Notes: generated by a model from the sequence alone, not told the origin. A DNA stretch of 64,000 nt from Xylanibacter caecicola (GCF_013166515.1 NZ_JABKKJ010000004.1:62001-126000), one strand, 5' to 3'; positions 52,064 through 61,296 are shown, counted from the stretch's first letter. Made by a program: numbers and translations.

Positions 52064-52534
52064 TCATTCATGATGATACGGTTCACCTTTTATAATAGTA
52101 CATGCCCTGTATATCTGCTCCGTAATTATCAGGCGTACCATCTGGTGCGAGAATGTCATCTTAGACAGCGACACTTTCTCATCTGCCCTTTTGTATACAG
52201 CGTCGGAAAAGCCGTAAGGACCGCCGATGACGAATACCAGCCTTTTCGCCACATGCTGTTTCTGTTGCAGCCATGAGGCAAATTCCACGCTCCTGTATTC
52301 CTTGCCGTGCTCGTCGAGAAGCACTACAAAGTCCGCCGTCTGTATCTGTTTCAGTATAAGTTCGCCTTCCTTCTCTTTCTGCTGTTCGTGTGTAAGGCTT
52401 TTGGTGTTCTTGAGTTCCGGTATTACATTCGTTTCAAAAGGCATGTAATGACCAATCCTGCCGGTGTAGTCGGTAATGCCGGCGGCAATGTTTTTGTCGG
52501 TTGTCTTTCCTGTTAATATCAGAAGTGTTTTCAT
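52064..52534 (-). CDS. rlmH: 23S rRNA (pseudouridine1915-N3)-methyltransferase
   Basis: RlmH methylates pseudouridine 1915 in helix 69 of 23S rRNA. The 156-residue protein is a compact SPOUT enzyme. The conserved features are LDEHGKEYRSVEFASWL, the knot motif FVIGGPYGFSD, and the C-terminal SLSKMTFSHQMVRLIITEQIYRA with YHHE at the end. It lies 6 bp after the DUF4491 gene, with which it is probably co-transcribed. Confidence 0.96.
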   Translation of the reverse strand: MKTLLILTGKTTDKNIAAGITDYTGRIGHYMPFETNVIPELKNTKSLTHEQQKEKEGELILKQIQTADFVVLLDEHGKEYRSVEFASWLQQKQHVAKRLVFVIGGPYGFSDAVYKRADEKVSLSKMTFSHQMVRLIITEQIYRACTIIKGEPYHHE

Positions 52535-52540
52535 ATTATC

Positions 52541-52840
52541 TCATTCCTTGTATTCGTCCTTGCGCTTGGGGTTCATCGGAAACCATCCCTTTTTCACGCG
52601 TTTACGCTGTTCAAACAATTCCTGTACCGACCATAGGAACGATGCTCCTATAATTCCGAGGACAGAGGATATGATGGTATCTTTGATGAACAATGCCGCT
52701 ATAATGCACGCTATGCCTGCAACGACGAATGCCCACCAATATCTTACACCTGTATAATATTCGGTTTTTATAACAATCGGGTGAAACAGTCCGATTGTGA
52801 GAAATGCCAGTATGGCTATTATAACTCCTGTAAAGTACAT
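52541..52840 (-). CDS. DUF4491 membrane protein
   Basis: A 99-residue protein of the DUF4491 family. Three membrane helices are predicted (about 3-19, 34-51, 56-72), with the signature GLFHPIVIKTEYYTG between the first two and SFLWSVQELFEQRKRVKKGWF after the third. The function is unknown. It is the first gene of the string running through rlmH towards uxuA and has a clear promoter at 52867-52896. Confidence 0.87.
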   Translation of the reverse strand: MYFTGVIIAILAFLTIGLFHPIVIKTEYYTGVRYWWAFVVAGIACIIAALFIKDTIISSVLGIIGASFLWSVQELFEQRKRVKKGWFPMNPKRKDEYKE

Positions 52841-52866
52841 TCTATGTTTTTGGTTTATGTGTAATG

Positions 52867-52896
52867 CAAATATACGGAGAATATTCGATAAAACAA
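52867..52896 (-). promoter_or_regulatory. Promoter of DUF4491-rlmH
   Basis: On the minus strand TTG (52894-52896), 19 bases, and TATATTTG (52867-52874). The start codon follows 26 bases later. It is the proximal of three similar boxes in the repeat described at 52867-53047. Confidence 0.7.
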
Positions 52897-53047
52897 AATA
52901 GCGAAAGTCGGACTTTAGTCCGGTTCGCGATGGCGAAGCCGATTTTGTGAGTCAAATATACGAAGAATATTCGCAGAAAGTCGAAAATGAATGTCGGGTT
53001 TCGACCCGGCTAATGGTTGCATGAGCAATTCGATTTATGCAAATATA
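52867..53047. repeat. 86-87-bp repeated promoter-like units
   Basis: The box caaatata (TATATTTG on the minus strand) occurs at 52867-52874, 52953-52960 and 53040-53047, spaced 86 and 87 bases. The first two are followed by near-identical gagaatattcg words. Each unit holds a small palindrome (gtcggactttagtccg; gtcgggtttcgacccg). The design is like the 66-bp repeats but the sequence differs. Confidence 0.65.
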
Positions 53048-53059
53048 CTCTTTTTTCAT

Positions 53060-53460
53060 GAAACGGCAAACAGTATTCCACTTTTACTGTAAAATTAATT
53101 CGACAGGCGGTTGTCGGTGATGATATATTCGGTCTGTCTTTGGCTGCCGTTTCTTATGCGACATGCTGCCTTACGGCAGTTTTTTTGACATTCTGGAGAG
53201 CTGTGGTACGGTTGTGTGTGACTGATATTTTTGTGCTTTTTGTAACATGCTAATTATCAGTTTGCTTTGTTTTACTTTTCGAAAGGTGGCATTTTAGGCT
53301 CTGAAACATGGCATATCAGGCTGCAAAAGGGCACCTTTTAGAGCCTGAAACGTCATCTCTTGCAAAGTGGCGGCATTGCAAGCCACTTTTTGTGTGCCTC
53401 AGACATGTGTCTTTTTGATTTTTGTCATGTTTTATTTGGCTATCATTTTTAAATATATTA
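53060..53460. other. Gene-free interval with word repeats
   Basis: No gene is supported between the promoter repeats and the family-10-like hydrolase. The stretch 53285-53400 repeats ctgaaac, aggctctgaaa and gagcctgaaa words, and a hairpin gtggc(ggcattgcaa)gccac lies near 53367-53386. The start of the hydrolase was placed after this stretch, although the frame is open upstream. Confidence 0.45.
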
Positions 53461-53474
53461 ATTTTGGCATTGCT

Positions 53475-54998
53475 ATGAAAAGGTATATAAACAGATTTTT
53501 ATTGCGTGCCCTGTTGCCGGCGTTTCTTATTGCGGCAACCTCGACCGGTGTTTACGGAAAGGGGCATAAGCGCGAGTTCAGAGGAGCATGGATACAGTGT
53601 GTTAATGGACAGTTTCTGGGATTAGGTACAGAAAAAATGCAGAAAACACTGGAATATCAGTTGGACGAACTTCAAAAAGACGGGCTTAATGCCATCATAT
53701 TTCAGGTGCGTCCGGAGTGCGATGCCCTTTATAAAAGCGACATAGAGCCGTGGAGCCGTTTTCTTACAGGCAAGCAAGGACAGGCGCCGACACCTTATTG
53801 GGACCCGCTGCAGTGGATGATAGAACAGTGTCATAAGCGCGGCATGGAGTTGCACGCATGGATAAATCCGTATCGTGCAAAGACCAAAACCACGCATGAA
53901 CTGGCAGGAAACCATATAGCCATACGTCATCCGGAACTGGCTTTTGCATACGACGGACAACTTATTCTTAATCCCGGAAAGCCCGAAAGCAGAGAGTATA
54001 TATGCCGTGTCGTTTCGGATATTGTGCGTCGTTATGATATAGACGGATTGCATATCGATGACTATTTCTATCCTTATCCGGCAGCAGGACAGACAATTCC
54101 GGACGAGGAGGAGTTTGCAAAATACAGCAACGGCATACGAGACCGTGGCGATTGGAGACGCGACAACGTCAACGTATTCATAAAGCAGTTGTGCGATACG
54201 ATACACAGCGTCAAGCCTTGGGTGAAGTTCGGCATATCGCCGTTTGGCATCTATCGCAACAAGAAGAGTGCGCTGGAAATAGGCAGTGATACGAACGGAC
54301 TGCAGAACTACGACGACCTGTATGCCGATGTGCTGATGTGGGTCAACAATGGTTGGGTGGACTACTGTGTTCCGCAGCTGTATTGGGAGATAGGACACAA
54401 GGCTGCCGATTATGAGACTTTGATAAAGTGGTGGAACCGATATGCCGGAAACCGACCTCTTTATATAGGTGAGGATGTTGAGCGCACGGTAAAGAAAGCT
54501 GATGTGAATAATCCCAAGATAAACCAGATGTCTGCCAAACGGCAACTTCATGACAGGCTGAACAATGTCAATGGCACAGTCCTTTGGTATGCCAAGGCTG
54601 TAACGGACAATGTGGGTAACTATGGTTCGGCACTTCGGAATGTTTATTGGCGTACACCGGCGTTGCAGCCCTTGATGCCGTTCATAGACGGCAAGGCTCC
54701 CGGCAAAGTGCGCAAGATGAAGATTGTTACCATGCAGAACGGTGACAATGTGCTGTTCTGGACTGCTCCTAAAGGAAAACGTTGGGATGACGTTGCTGCG
54801 AAATATGTAGTCTACAGGTTTGCCGGAAATGAAAAAGCGGATATTGAAAATCCTGAAAATATAGTGGCTGTTACGACGGATACGTTTTATAAGCTGCCCC
54901 GGACCGATGTTTCCGTGGGTAAAACGGTATATGTGGTGACGGCTCTTGACAGGATGAGTAACGAGAGTAAACCAAAGAAAAAAACATTGAAGAAGTAA
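53475..54998 (+). CDS. Secreted family 10-like glycosyl hydrolase (GHL10/DUF187)
   Basis: A 507-residue protein with a signal peptide (to about residue 27, VYGKG). The GHL10 domain begins EFRGAWIQCVNGQFLG and contains GLNAIIFQVRPECDALYKS, MELHAWINPYRAK, the IDGLHIDDYFYPYP block and WVDYCVPQLYWEIG. These carry the acidic residues expected in the TIM-barrel active site. The last 100 residues look like a fibronectin III-type domain. Members act on peptidoglycan or other glycans, but the substrate here is not known. The start is the ATG at 53475. Confidence 0.88.
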   Translation: MKRYINRFLLRALLPAFLIAATSTGVYGKGHKREFRGAWIQCVNGQFLGLGTEKMQKTLEYQLDELQKDGLNAIIFQVRPECDALYKSDIEPWSRFLTGKQGQAPTPYWDPLQWMIEQCHKRGMELHAWINPYRAKTKTTHELAGNHIAIRHPELAFAYDGQLILNPGKPESREYICRVVSDIVRRYDIDGLHIDDYFYPYPAAGQTIPDEEEFAKYSNGIRDRGDWRRDNVNVFIKQLCDTIHSVKPWVKFGISPFGIYRNKKSALEIGSDTNGLQNYDDLYADVLMWVNNGWVDYCVPQLYWEIGHKAADYETLIKWWNRYAGNRPLYIGEDVERTVKKADVNNPKINQMSAKRQLHDRLNNVNGTVLWYAKAVTDNVGNYGSALRNVYWRTPALQPLMPFIDGKAPGKVRKMKIVTMQNGDNVLFWTAPKGKRWDDVAAKYVVYRFAGNEKADIENPENIVAVTTDTFYKLPRTDVSVGKTVYVVTALDRMSNESKPKKKTLKK

Positions 54999-55002
54999 AT
55001 AT

Positions 55003-55449
55003 ATGGAAGAGAGAATGTCTATAGCCAGGCAGATCGAACGTTTTGTGAACAAACTGGCACAGAAGTATCCTGCACAGGATGAATGTAGTCTGATGTCCGA
55101 CATACATTTGTTTGTATCGCCGGAAACAGGCGAACTTGTTGCCTATGATGATGATGACAACGAGATAACGCGTTGTGTGATAGAACAGTGGATAGAAACA
55201 AAGAACGAAAACTTCTATGATGCTGCCACCAAAATATTGCGTGAGGAGCTGGAACGTCTTGACGATGTGGTTTCAACTCTTGGCATATTGAAACCTTACA
55301 GCTTTGTCCTTGAAGGGGAGGAGCACAGGCATATAGCCGAACTTTATCTCGTCGATGACGAGTTTAACATCATTGGTGGAGATTTGTTGGAAGATTGGGA
55401 CAAGGATCTGGATGCGTTTTTCGATAAACTTATGAGCGACAAAGCCTGA
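55003..55449 (+). CDS. Conserved-looking hypothetical cytoplasmic protein
   Basis: A 148-residue acidic protein beginning four bases after the hydrolase stop. It has no signal peptide or membrane helix. The first half has an ERFVNKLAQKYP helix and an HLFVSPETGELVAYDDDDNE strand pair. The second half contains LREELERLDDVVSTLGILKP and ends in LEDWDKDLDAFFDKLMSD. I recognise no family. Its closeness to the hydrolase suggests a shared transcript. Confidence 0.62.
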   Translation: MEERMSIARQIERFVNKLAQKYPAQDECSLMSDIHLFVSPETGELVAYDDDDNEITRCVIEQWIETKNENFYDAATKILREELERLDDVVSTLGILKPYSFVLEGEEHRHIAELYLVDDEFNIIGGDLLEDWDKDLDAFFDKLMSDKA

Positions 55450-55580
55450 ACGGCTTTGTCGTAAATGTTTGTATGTTGAACGATAGGCAGACGTGTGGTG
55501 AATAAAAAGCAGATTTTTATTTGCTGTTTTAAAACAAAGTGTTACTTTTGCATTTGCAAACTCGAGATTGCAAATATGCA

Positions 55581-56009
55581 ATGAAAAACATGAATACAAC
55601 AATTAAGCATTCAGGTGTGGTAGAGTCGGTTACGGGTGATTGTATTAAGGTGCGTATCGTCCAAACGTCTGCATGTGTGTCGTGCAAGGTTGCCGGACAC
55701 TGTCATGCTTCGGATAAAAAGGATAAGACAGTGGACGTGTATGGCACCGATACTTCCGGACTGAATATAGGCGACGAGGTAATGGTGGTTGCTTCAGAAA
55801 GCATGGGCTGGTTTGCCGTGGTTCTTGGTTTTGTATTGCCTTTTATTATAGTGGTGGCGTTGCTTTTTGCCGTTCTTGGCGTTTCAGGAAACGAACTGAC
55901 GGCCGCGTTGGCAAGCCTTTTTTCACTTATTCCTTATTTTGTGTTGCTTTATCTGTGCAAAGATAAAATACGCAAGAGAATATCTTTTACCATAGAGAGA
56001 AATGTATGA
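55581..56009 (+). CDS. rseC: RseC/SoxR-reducing-system family protein
   Basis: A 142-residue membrane protein of the RseC family. From the ATG at 55581 (MKNMNTTIKHSGVVESV), an N-terminal domain with four cysteines (CVSCKVAGHC and a preceding Cys) is followed by two membrane helices (about 74-96 and 102-120). RseC proteins are encoded before rnf genes in many bacteria and are thought to affect redox control. The rnfB gene follows 35 bp later. Confidence 0.88.
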   Translation: MKNMNTTIKHSGVVESVTGDCIKVRIVQTSACVSCKVAGHCHASDKKDKTVDVYGTDTSGLNIGDEVMVVASESMGWFAVVLGFVLPFIIVVALLFAVLGVSGNELTAALASLFSLIPYFVLLYLCKDKIRKRISFTIERNV

Positions 56010-56043
56010 CATATAAAAACAATAACTAAAACAAATACAAATT

Positions 56044-56967
56044 ATGGATTTTATTTTAAGTGCAGTAATCGTATTGGGAGGTATAGCGCTGGTGGCAGCA
56101 GTGATACTATACGTATGCTCAAAGAAGTTTGCTGTTTATGAAGACCCGCGTCTTGGCACGGTTCTTGAGGCTTTGCCGGGTGCAAATTGTGGTGGTTGTG
56201 GCTATCCCGGCTGTTCCGGTATGGCTGATGCTTTGGTAAAAGCTGCCGATAAAGGATCTCTTGAAGGTCTTAATTGTCCGGTTGGTGGTGCGGAGACCAT
56301 GGGTAAGGTGGCTGATTTGTTGGGCATGGCAATGGCTAACACCGAACCGATGGTTGCTGTCGTGCGTTGTAACGGAACGTGTGAGTTGCGTCCGAAAACC
56401 ACGGAATATGGCGGACTGCGTACATGTACGGCAATGAATGCTTGTGGTGCAGGTGAGACAGCATGCGGTTTCGGATGTCTTGGATGCGGTGACTGTGTAA
56501 GTGCATGTAAGTTTGATGCAATACACATGAACGAGGAGACTGGTCTGCCGGAGGTGGACGAGGAGAAATGTACATCGTGTGGTGCTTGTGTAAGTGCTTG
56601 TCCGCGTCATATCATCGAGTTGCGCAAAAAGGGACCTAAAAACCGTCGTGTATATGTAAGATGTGTAAACAAAGACAAGGGTGCCGTTGCCATGAAGGCA
56701 TGTAAGGCTGCTTGTATAGGCTGTGGCAAGTGTGCCAAGGAATGTCCGTTCGAGGCAATCACGATAGTAAATAATGTATCTTATATAGATTACAATAAAT
56801 GTAAGCTCTGTCGTAAGTGCGAGGCTGTATGTCCCACCAATGCGATAGTTGCCGTTAATTTCCCGCCACGTAAACCGAAAGTTGAAGCTCCGGCTACAGG
56901 TGAGGAGGTAAAGGCTGAGCCTGCAAAGGCAAGTGTTGAATCAAATAAAAAGGAGACAGAAGCATGA
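56044..56967 (+). CDS. rnfB: Electron transport complex subunit RnfB
   Basis: RnfB is the iron-sulfur entry subunit of the Rnf complex, which couples ferredoxin:NAD electron transfer to ion pumping. The 307-residue protein has an N-terminal membrane helix, then a cluster-binding GANCGGCGYPGCSGMADAL segment near 50-68. Four ferredoxin-type motifs follow: CLGCGDCVSAC, CTSCGACVSAC, CIGCGKCAKEC and CKLCRKCEAVC. The C-terminal tail is Lys/Glu/Ala-rich. It overlaps rnfC by 4 bp. Confidence 0.95.
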   Translation: MDFILSAVIVLGGIALVAAVILYVCSKKFAVYEDPRLGTVLEALPGANCGGCGYPGCSGMADALVKAADKGSLEGLNCPVGGAETMGKVADLLGMAMANTEPMVAVVRCNGTCELRPKTTEYGGLRTCTAMNACGAGETACGFGCLGCGDCVSACKFDAIHMNEETGLPEVDEEKCTSCGACVSACPRHIIELRKKGPKNRRVYVRCVNKDKGAVAMKACKAACIGCGKCAKECPFEAITIVNNVSYIDYNKCKLCRKCEAVCPTNAIVAVNFPPRKPKVEAPATGEEVKAEPAKASVESNKKETEA

Positions 56968-58316
56968 AACTAAGAACGTTCAGAATAGGTGGTGTGCATC
57001 CGGAAGAGAACAAACTTACCGATGATGCCGTAACGCAAGTGGCTGCTTTGCCCAAGCAGGCTATATTCCCGCTTTCGCAACATATCGGTGCTCCGGCAAA
57101 ACCTGTTGTCAAGAAGGGTGACAAGGTAAAGGTCGGCACGATGATAGCCGAGGCGGGAGGCTTTGTTTCCGCTCCGGTTTATTCTTCTGTTTCGGGAACG
57201 GTATTTAAGATAGATACGGTTTTTGATGCAACTGGTTATCGCCAGCCGGTCATTATAATTAATGTAGAAGGTGATGAATGGGAAGAGACGATAGACCGTT
57301 CGGATAAGCTTGAGACACTTTCCGCACATCCCGAACTCACCCCGGAGGAGATAGTAGAGCGTATAAAGGTTGCCGGTGTTACCGGTATGGGAGGTGCGGG
57401 ATTCCCTACATTCATCAAACTTTGCCCGCCGCCAACGGCAAAGGCAGAGTGTGTCATAATCAACGGTGTTGAATGCGAACCTTATATTACATCCGATTAC
57501 AGACTGATGCTTGAGCATGCCGATGAAATTCTTGTAGGTCTTGAGCTTCTTATGAAAGCCTCTAAGGTTACAAAGGGTTATATCGGTATAGAAGAGAACA
57601 AGCCTGCTGCAATAAAACTGCTTACAGAGAAGACAGCCGGAAATCCCAATATAGAGATTGTTCCGCTGGCACAAAAATATCCGCAAGGAGGTGAAAAGCA
57701 ACTTGTAGACGCAGTTATCAGACGTCAGGTTCCGGCTCCTCCCGCCATACCTGTAAACGTTGGAGCTATTGTTCAGAACGTTGGTACGGCATATGCTGTT
57801 TATCAGGCTGTTATGAAACGCAAGCCTTTGTTCGAACGTTATACAACCGTTACAGGTAAAAAGCTGAAGAATCCGGGCAACTATCTTGTACGTATGGGTA
57901 CTCCGATGCGCGACCTGATAGATGTATGCGGCGGTATGCCCGAGGGCGACAACAAGGTGCTTGCAGGCGGTCCGATGATGGGTAAGGCGCTCAATAATAT
58001 AGATGTGCCTGTATGCAAGGGAACCAACAGTATCACCGTTCTTACCGACGACGATGCCAAGCGCAAGACGCCGCAGCCGTGTATACGCTGTGCAAAGTGT
58101 GTAAGCGCATGTCCTATGGGACTTGAACCGTACCTTTTGGCTACGGCTTCTTCTCTCCACGATTGGGACAGGGTAGAGAAAGAAGACATCACATCATGTA
58201 TAGAGTGCGGCTCATGCCAGTTTACATGTCCGGCACATCGTCCTATGCTTGACAATATCCGTCTTGGAAAGAGCACGGTTATGGGTATAATAAGGGCACG
58301 CAATGCAAAGAAATAA
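56964..58316 (+). CDS. rnfC: Electron transport complex subunit RnfC
   Basis: RnfC is the peripheral subunit that binds FMN and NADH. It has 450 residues. The N-terminal region holds FPLSQHIGAPAKPVVKKGD (a biotinyl-like domain). The flavin/NADH domain shows GVTGMGGAGFPTFIKL near 131-146 and the INGVECEPYITSDYR motif. Two ferredoxin motifs close the protein: CIRCAKCVSACPMGLEP and CIECGSCQFTCPAHRPM. It follows rnfB with a 4-bp overlap. Confidence 0.96.
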   Translation: MKLRTFRIGGVHPEENKLTDDAVTQVAALPKQAIFPLSQHIGAPAKPVVKKGDKVKVGTMIAEAGGFVSAPVYSSVSGTVFKIDTVFDATGYRQPVIIINVEGDEWEETIDRSDKLETLSAHPELTPEEIVERIKVAGVTGMGGAGFPTFIKLCPPPTAKAECVIINGVECEPYITSDYRLMLEHADEILVGLELLMKASKVTKGYIGIEENKPAAIKLLTEKTAGNPNIEIVPLAQKYPQGGEKQLVDAVIRRQVPAPPAIPVNVGAIVQNVGTAYAVYQAVMKRKPLFERYTTVTGKKLKNPGNYLVRMGTPMRDLIDVCGGMPEGDNKVLAGGPMMGKALNNIDVPVCKGTNSITVLTDDDAKRKTPQPCIRCAKCVSACPMGLEPYLLATASSLHDWDRVEKEDITSCIECGSCQFTCPAHRPMLDNIRLGKSTVMGIIRARNAKK

Positions 58317-58359
58317 GTGTGTGGCTTTAAAAGAAAATCAATAGATTAAAAGTAAAAAA

Positions 58360-59367
58360 ATGAATAAGTTAATAGTATCATTATCTCCACATGCACATGG
58401 AAATGACAGCGTAGAACGCAATATGTACGGCGTTATAATTGCGCTGATACCGGCATTGCTTGTTTCTTTCTGGTATTTCGGACTTGGCTCAGTAGTTGTT
58501 TGTGCCTCGAGCATCGCTGCATGTGTATTCTTTGAGTGGGCAATAACAAAGTATCTTATGGGCAAGGAACCTTCCATCACTGACGGTTCGGCTATTCTTA
58601 CGGGATTGTTGCTCGGCTTCAATCTCCCGTCAAATCTTCCTGTATGGATTATTCTTATCGGTGCATTGGTGGCAATAGGAGTGGGCAAGATGTCGTTTGG
58701 CGGTCTCGGCTGCAATCCTTTCAACCCGGCACTGGTAGGTCGTTGCTTCCTCCTGGTGTCTTTCCCGGTGCAGATGACATCGTGGCCCGTTACAGGACAG
58801 TTGACAAAATATCTTGATGCAGAGACTGCAGCGACACCTCTTAGCATTATGAAGCATGCTATAAAGAGCGGCGACGCTTCTGTATTGGACAAATTGCCCG
58901 ACTCAATGTCATTGCTTCTTGGCAATCCCGGAGTAAACAACGGTGCCGGTACAATCGGCGAAATCTGTGCCCTGGCGTTGCTTCTCGGTCTGGCATATAT
59001 GTTGTGGAAGAAGATTATCACATGGCATATCCCTGTAAGTATTCTGGCTACCGTATTTGTTTTCAGCGGTCTGTTGAATGTCGCAAATCCGGTTTATTCC
59101 AATCCTGTATCAGTATTGTTCAGCGGTGGTCTTATGCTGGGTGCCATATTCATGGCTACAGACTATGTAACGTCGCCCATGACAGGAAAGGGACAGATTA
59201 TATATGGTGTATCGATAGGCGTATTGACCGTTGTCATACGTAACTGGGGCGCATATCCGGAAGGCATGTCGTTTGCAATACTGATAATGAACGCATTTAC
59301 ACCATTGATTAATACTTATGTTAAGCCAAAGCGTTTTGGTGAAGTTAAGAAGGAGGCAAAGAAATGA
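58360..59367 (+). CDS. rnfD: Electron transport complex subunit RnfD
   Basis: RnfD is a membrane subunit with covalent FMN. The 335-residue protein has about nine membrane helices. The GCNPFNPALVGRCFLL block and the DAETAATPLSIMKHA segment are conserved; the Thr in the latter is the expected site of flavin attachment. The end contains MATDYVTSPMTGKGQIIYG. The gene is 43 bp from rnfC and overlaps rnfG by 4 bp. Confidence 0.95.
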   Translation: MNKLIVSLSPHAHGNDSVERNMYGVIIALIPALLVSFWYFGLGSVVVCASSIAACVFFEWAITKYLMGKEPSITDGSAILTGLLLGFNLPSNLPVWIILIGALVAIGVGKMSFGGLGCNPFNPALVGRCFLLVSFPVQMTSWPVTGQLTKYLDAETAATPLSIMKHAIKSGDASVLDKLPDSMSLLLGNPGVNNGAGTIGEICALALLLGLAYMLWKKIITWHIPVSILATVFVFSGLLNVANPVYSNPVSVLFSGGLMLGAIFMATDYVTSPMTGKGQIIYGVSIGVLTVVIRNWGAYPEGMSFAILIMNAFTPLINTYVKPKRFGEVKKEAKK

Positions 59368-59987
59368 AAAAGTTAGAATCTACGATAACCAACATGGTGC
59401 TTGTTCTTGTTGGTGTGGCTCTTATAACAGGAGGTATCCTTGCTTATGTAAACCATGTAACGGAAGGTCCCGTCAAGGCACAGGCAGAGAAAGCTCTTGC
59501 CGACGGAATAAAGACCGTTATGGGCGGGGGCGAGCTCACGGTGACAAAGACTGATACCGTTAAGCAGAATATCAACGGCAAGGAAGTTGTCTTTGTTCTC
59601 CACCAGACGGAAGACAGCCGGCACAACTATCTGGGTGCGGCGGTAGAAAGTACGACCGGCGGTTTCGGAGGAGATGTCAAGGTGCTTGTAGGTTTCAATG
59701 CAGAAGGCGCAGTGCTCGGATACACAATATTGCAGCATGCGGAGACTCCGGGACTTGGTGCAAAAGCCGACCAGTGGTTCCAGAAAGGCGGCAAGGGTGA
59801 TATCATAGGCAAAAATCCGGCTACCGACAATCTCACGGTGAGCAAGGACGGCGGCAGTGTAGATGCGATAACAGCTTCTACCATTACGAGCCGTGCATTC
59901 CTTCTTGCCATAAATCAGGCATATAACGCCTATAAGAACATGCCTGCCGATGCCGATAGCGGTGCAACAAAGCATGTTGAGAAATAA
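59364..59987 (+). CDS. rnfG: Electron transport complex subunit RnfG
   Basis: RnfG is a periplasm-facing subunit with one membrane anchor (about residues 9-28) and a flavinylated domain. The 207-residue protein contains HAETPGLGAKADQWF and the attachment segment DAITASTITSRAFL near 170-183, where the usual SGAT core reads ASTIT. The flavin-bearing Thr is kept. The C-terminal tail is short. It lies between rnfD and rnfE in the typical order. Confidence 0.94.
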   Translation: MKKLESTITNMVLVLVGVALITGGILAYVNHVTEGPVKAQAEKALADGIKTVMGGGELTVTKTDTVKQNINGKEVVFVLHQTEDSRHNYLGAAVESTTGGFGGDVKVLVGFNAEGAVLGYTILQHAETPGLGAKADQWFQKGGKGDIIGKNPATDNLTVSKDGGSVDAITASTITSRAFLLAINQAYNAYKNMPADADSGATKHVEK

Positions 59988-60048
59988 TATAAGTCTTAAA
60001 GTCTGAGATATAACATCTAAGATTTAACATCTAAAAATAAGATATCAA

Positions 60049-60633
60049 ATGAATTATATAAAGATATTATTTAACGGCATTGTAAAGGAGAACCCTACAT
60101 TTGTTCTTCTTTTGGGTATGTGCCCTACGCTGGCAACGACAACCTCCGGTCTGAACGGTATGTCCATGGGACTTGCCACCATGTTCGTTCTTATATGTTC
60201 GAACATTGTAATCTCGCTGATTAAGAGCATTACTCCCGATAAAGTGCGTATTCCCGTGTTTATAGTTGTCATCGCATCGTTTGTTACAATATTGCAGATG
60301 GTGATGCAGGCATTTGTCCCGGAAGTGTATGCAACATTGGGATTGTTCATTCCGCTTATCGTCGTAAACTGTATTATTCTTGGTCGTGCGGAGGCTTTTG
60401 CATGTAAGAACGGTCCTGTGGCAAGCCTTTTCGACGGTGTCGGCATAGGTCTTGGCTTTACTCTCGGTCTTACATTGCTCGGTTCGGTGCGCGAGCTTCT
60501 CGGTGCCGGTTCACTCTTTGGAGCAGTCTTGTTGCCCGAAACATGCAACATGTTGCTTTTCGTACTGCCTCCGGGAGCATTTATAACACTGGGTTATCTC
60601 ATTGCAATAGTAAACAAATTTAAGAAAGCATAA
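60049..60633 (+). CDS. rnfE: Electron transport complex subunit RnfE
   Basis: RnfE is a six-helix membrane subunit of Rnf, related to NqrD. The 194-residue protein begins MNYIKILFNGIVKENPTFVL, contains LLGMCPTLATTTS near 21-33, and the cluster-binding VNCIILGRAEAFA segment with a conserved Cys. Together with RnfA it forms the ion-conducting core. The gap to rnfG is 61 bp and to rnfA 2 bp. Confidence 0.95.
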   Translation: MNYIKILFNGIVKENPTFVLLLGMCPTLATTTSGLNGMSMGLATMFVLICSNIVISLIKSITPDKVRIPVFIVVIASFVTILQMVMQAFVPEVYATLGLFIPLIVVNCIILGRAEAFACKNGPVASLFDGVGIGLGFTLGLTLLGSVRELLGAGSLFGAVLLPETCNMLLFVLPPGAFITLGYLIAIVNKFKKA

Positions 60634-60635
60634 TT

Positions 60636-61238
60636 ATGGAATACATACTTATATTTATATCGGCGATATTTGTGAATAACATCGTGTTATCACAATTCCT
60701 TGGCATTTGTCCGTTCCTTGGCGTATCGCAGAAGGTTTCAACATCGTTGGGAATGGGAGCGGCAGTGGCTTTTGTGCTTACGCTTGCCACAATCGTTACC
60801 TATCTTGTGCAGACATATGTGCTTAATGCTTTCGGTCTCGGATATTTGCAGACCATAACATTTATCCTTGTCATTGCCGCCCTTGTGCAGATGGTTGAGA
60901 TTGTGATGAAGAAGACATCGCCCGCGTTGTATCAGGCTCTGGGTATTTTCCTTCCGCTTATAACGACAAACTGTGCCGTTCTGGGTGTTGCAATCCTTGT
61001 TATACAGAAAGAGTTCTCTTTGGTACAGAGTGTAGTATATGCTTTCTCTACGGCAATAGGCTTTGCGTTGGCACTTACCGTTTTTGCAGGTTTGCGCGAG
61101 CAGCTGGCAATGGTAAAGGTTCCGAAGGGAATGAGCGGAGTGGCAATCGTCATGGTGACTGCCGGTCTCTTGAGCCTTGCCTTCATGGGCTTCTCCGGTG
61201 TTGACGGCGGACTGAAACTTCTGTTCGGACTCGATTGA
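60636..61238 (+). CDS. rnfA: Electron transport complex subunit RnfA
   Basis: RnfA is the NqrE-like six-helix subunit paired with RnfE. It has 200 residues. The start MEYILIFISAIFVNNIVLSQ and the FLGICPFLGVSQKV motif are typical, and TTNCAVLGVAIL holds the second conserved Cys. The last gene of the rnf operon, it is followed by a stem-loop terminator at 61253. Confidence 0.96.
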   Translation: MEYILIFISAIFVNNIVLSQFLGICPFLGVSQKVSTSLGMGAAVAFVLTLATIVTYLVQTYVLNAFGLGYLQTITFILVIAALVQMVEIVMKKTSPALYQALGIFLPLITTNCAVLGVAILVIQKEFSLVQSVVYAFSTAIGFALALTVFAGLREQLAMVKVPKGMSGVAIVMVTAGLLSLAFMGFSGVDGGLKLLFGLD

Positions 61239-61252
61239 AATTAATCAGATAA

Positions 61253-61296
61253 AAGGATGTTGCAATGCTCTTGATATTGTGACATCCTTCTTTTTT
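61253..61296 (+). terminator. Terminator after rnfA
   Basis: Arms aaggatgt (61253-61260) and acatcctt (61282-61289) pair perfectly and are followed by a run of T. It stands 15 bases after the rnfA stop. The rest of the gap to galE is AT-rich with no feature I can support. Confidence 0.75.

Noticed and set aside
53622..55103. Minus-strand open frame of about 490 codons opposite the family-10-like hydrolase
   Set aside because: The hydrolase has a signal peptide and family motifs. The antisense frame shows none.
56970..58160. Minus-strand open frame of about 400 codons opposite rnfC
   Set aside because: rnfC is intact within a complete rnf operon. The opposite frame has no family features.
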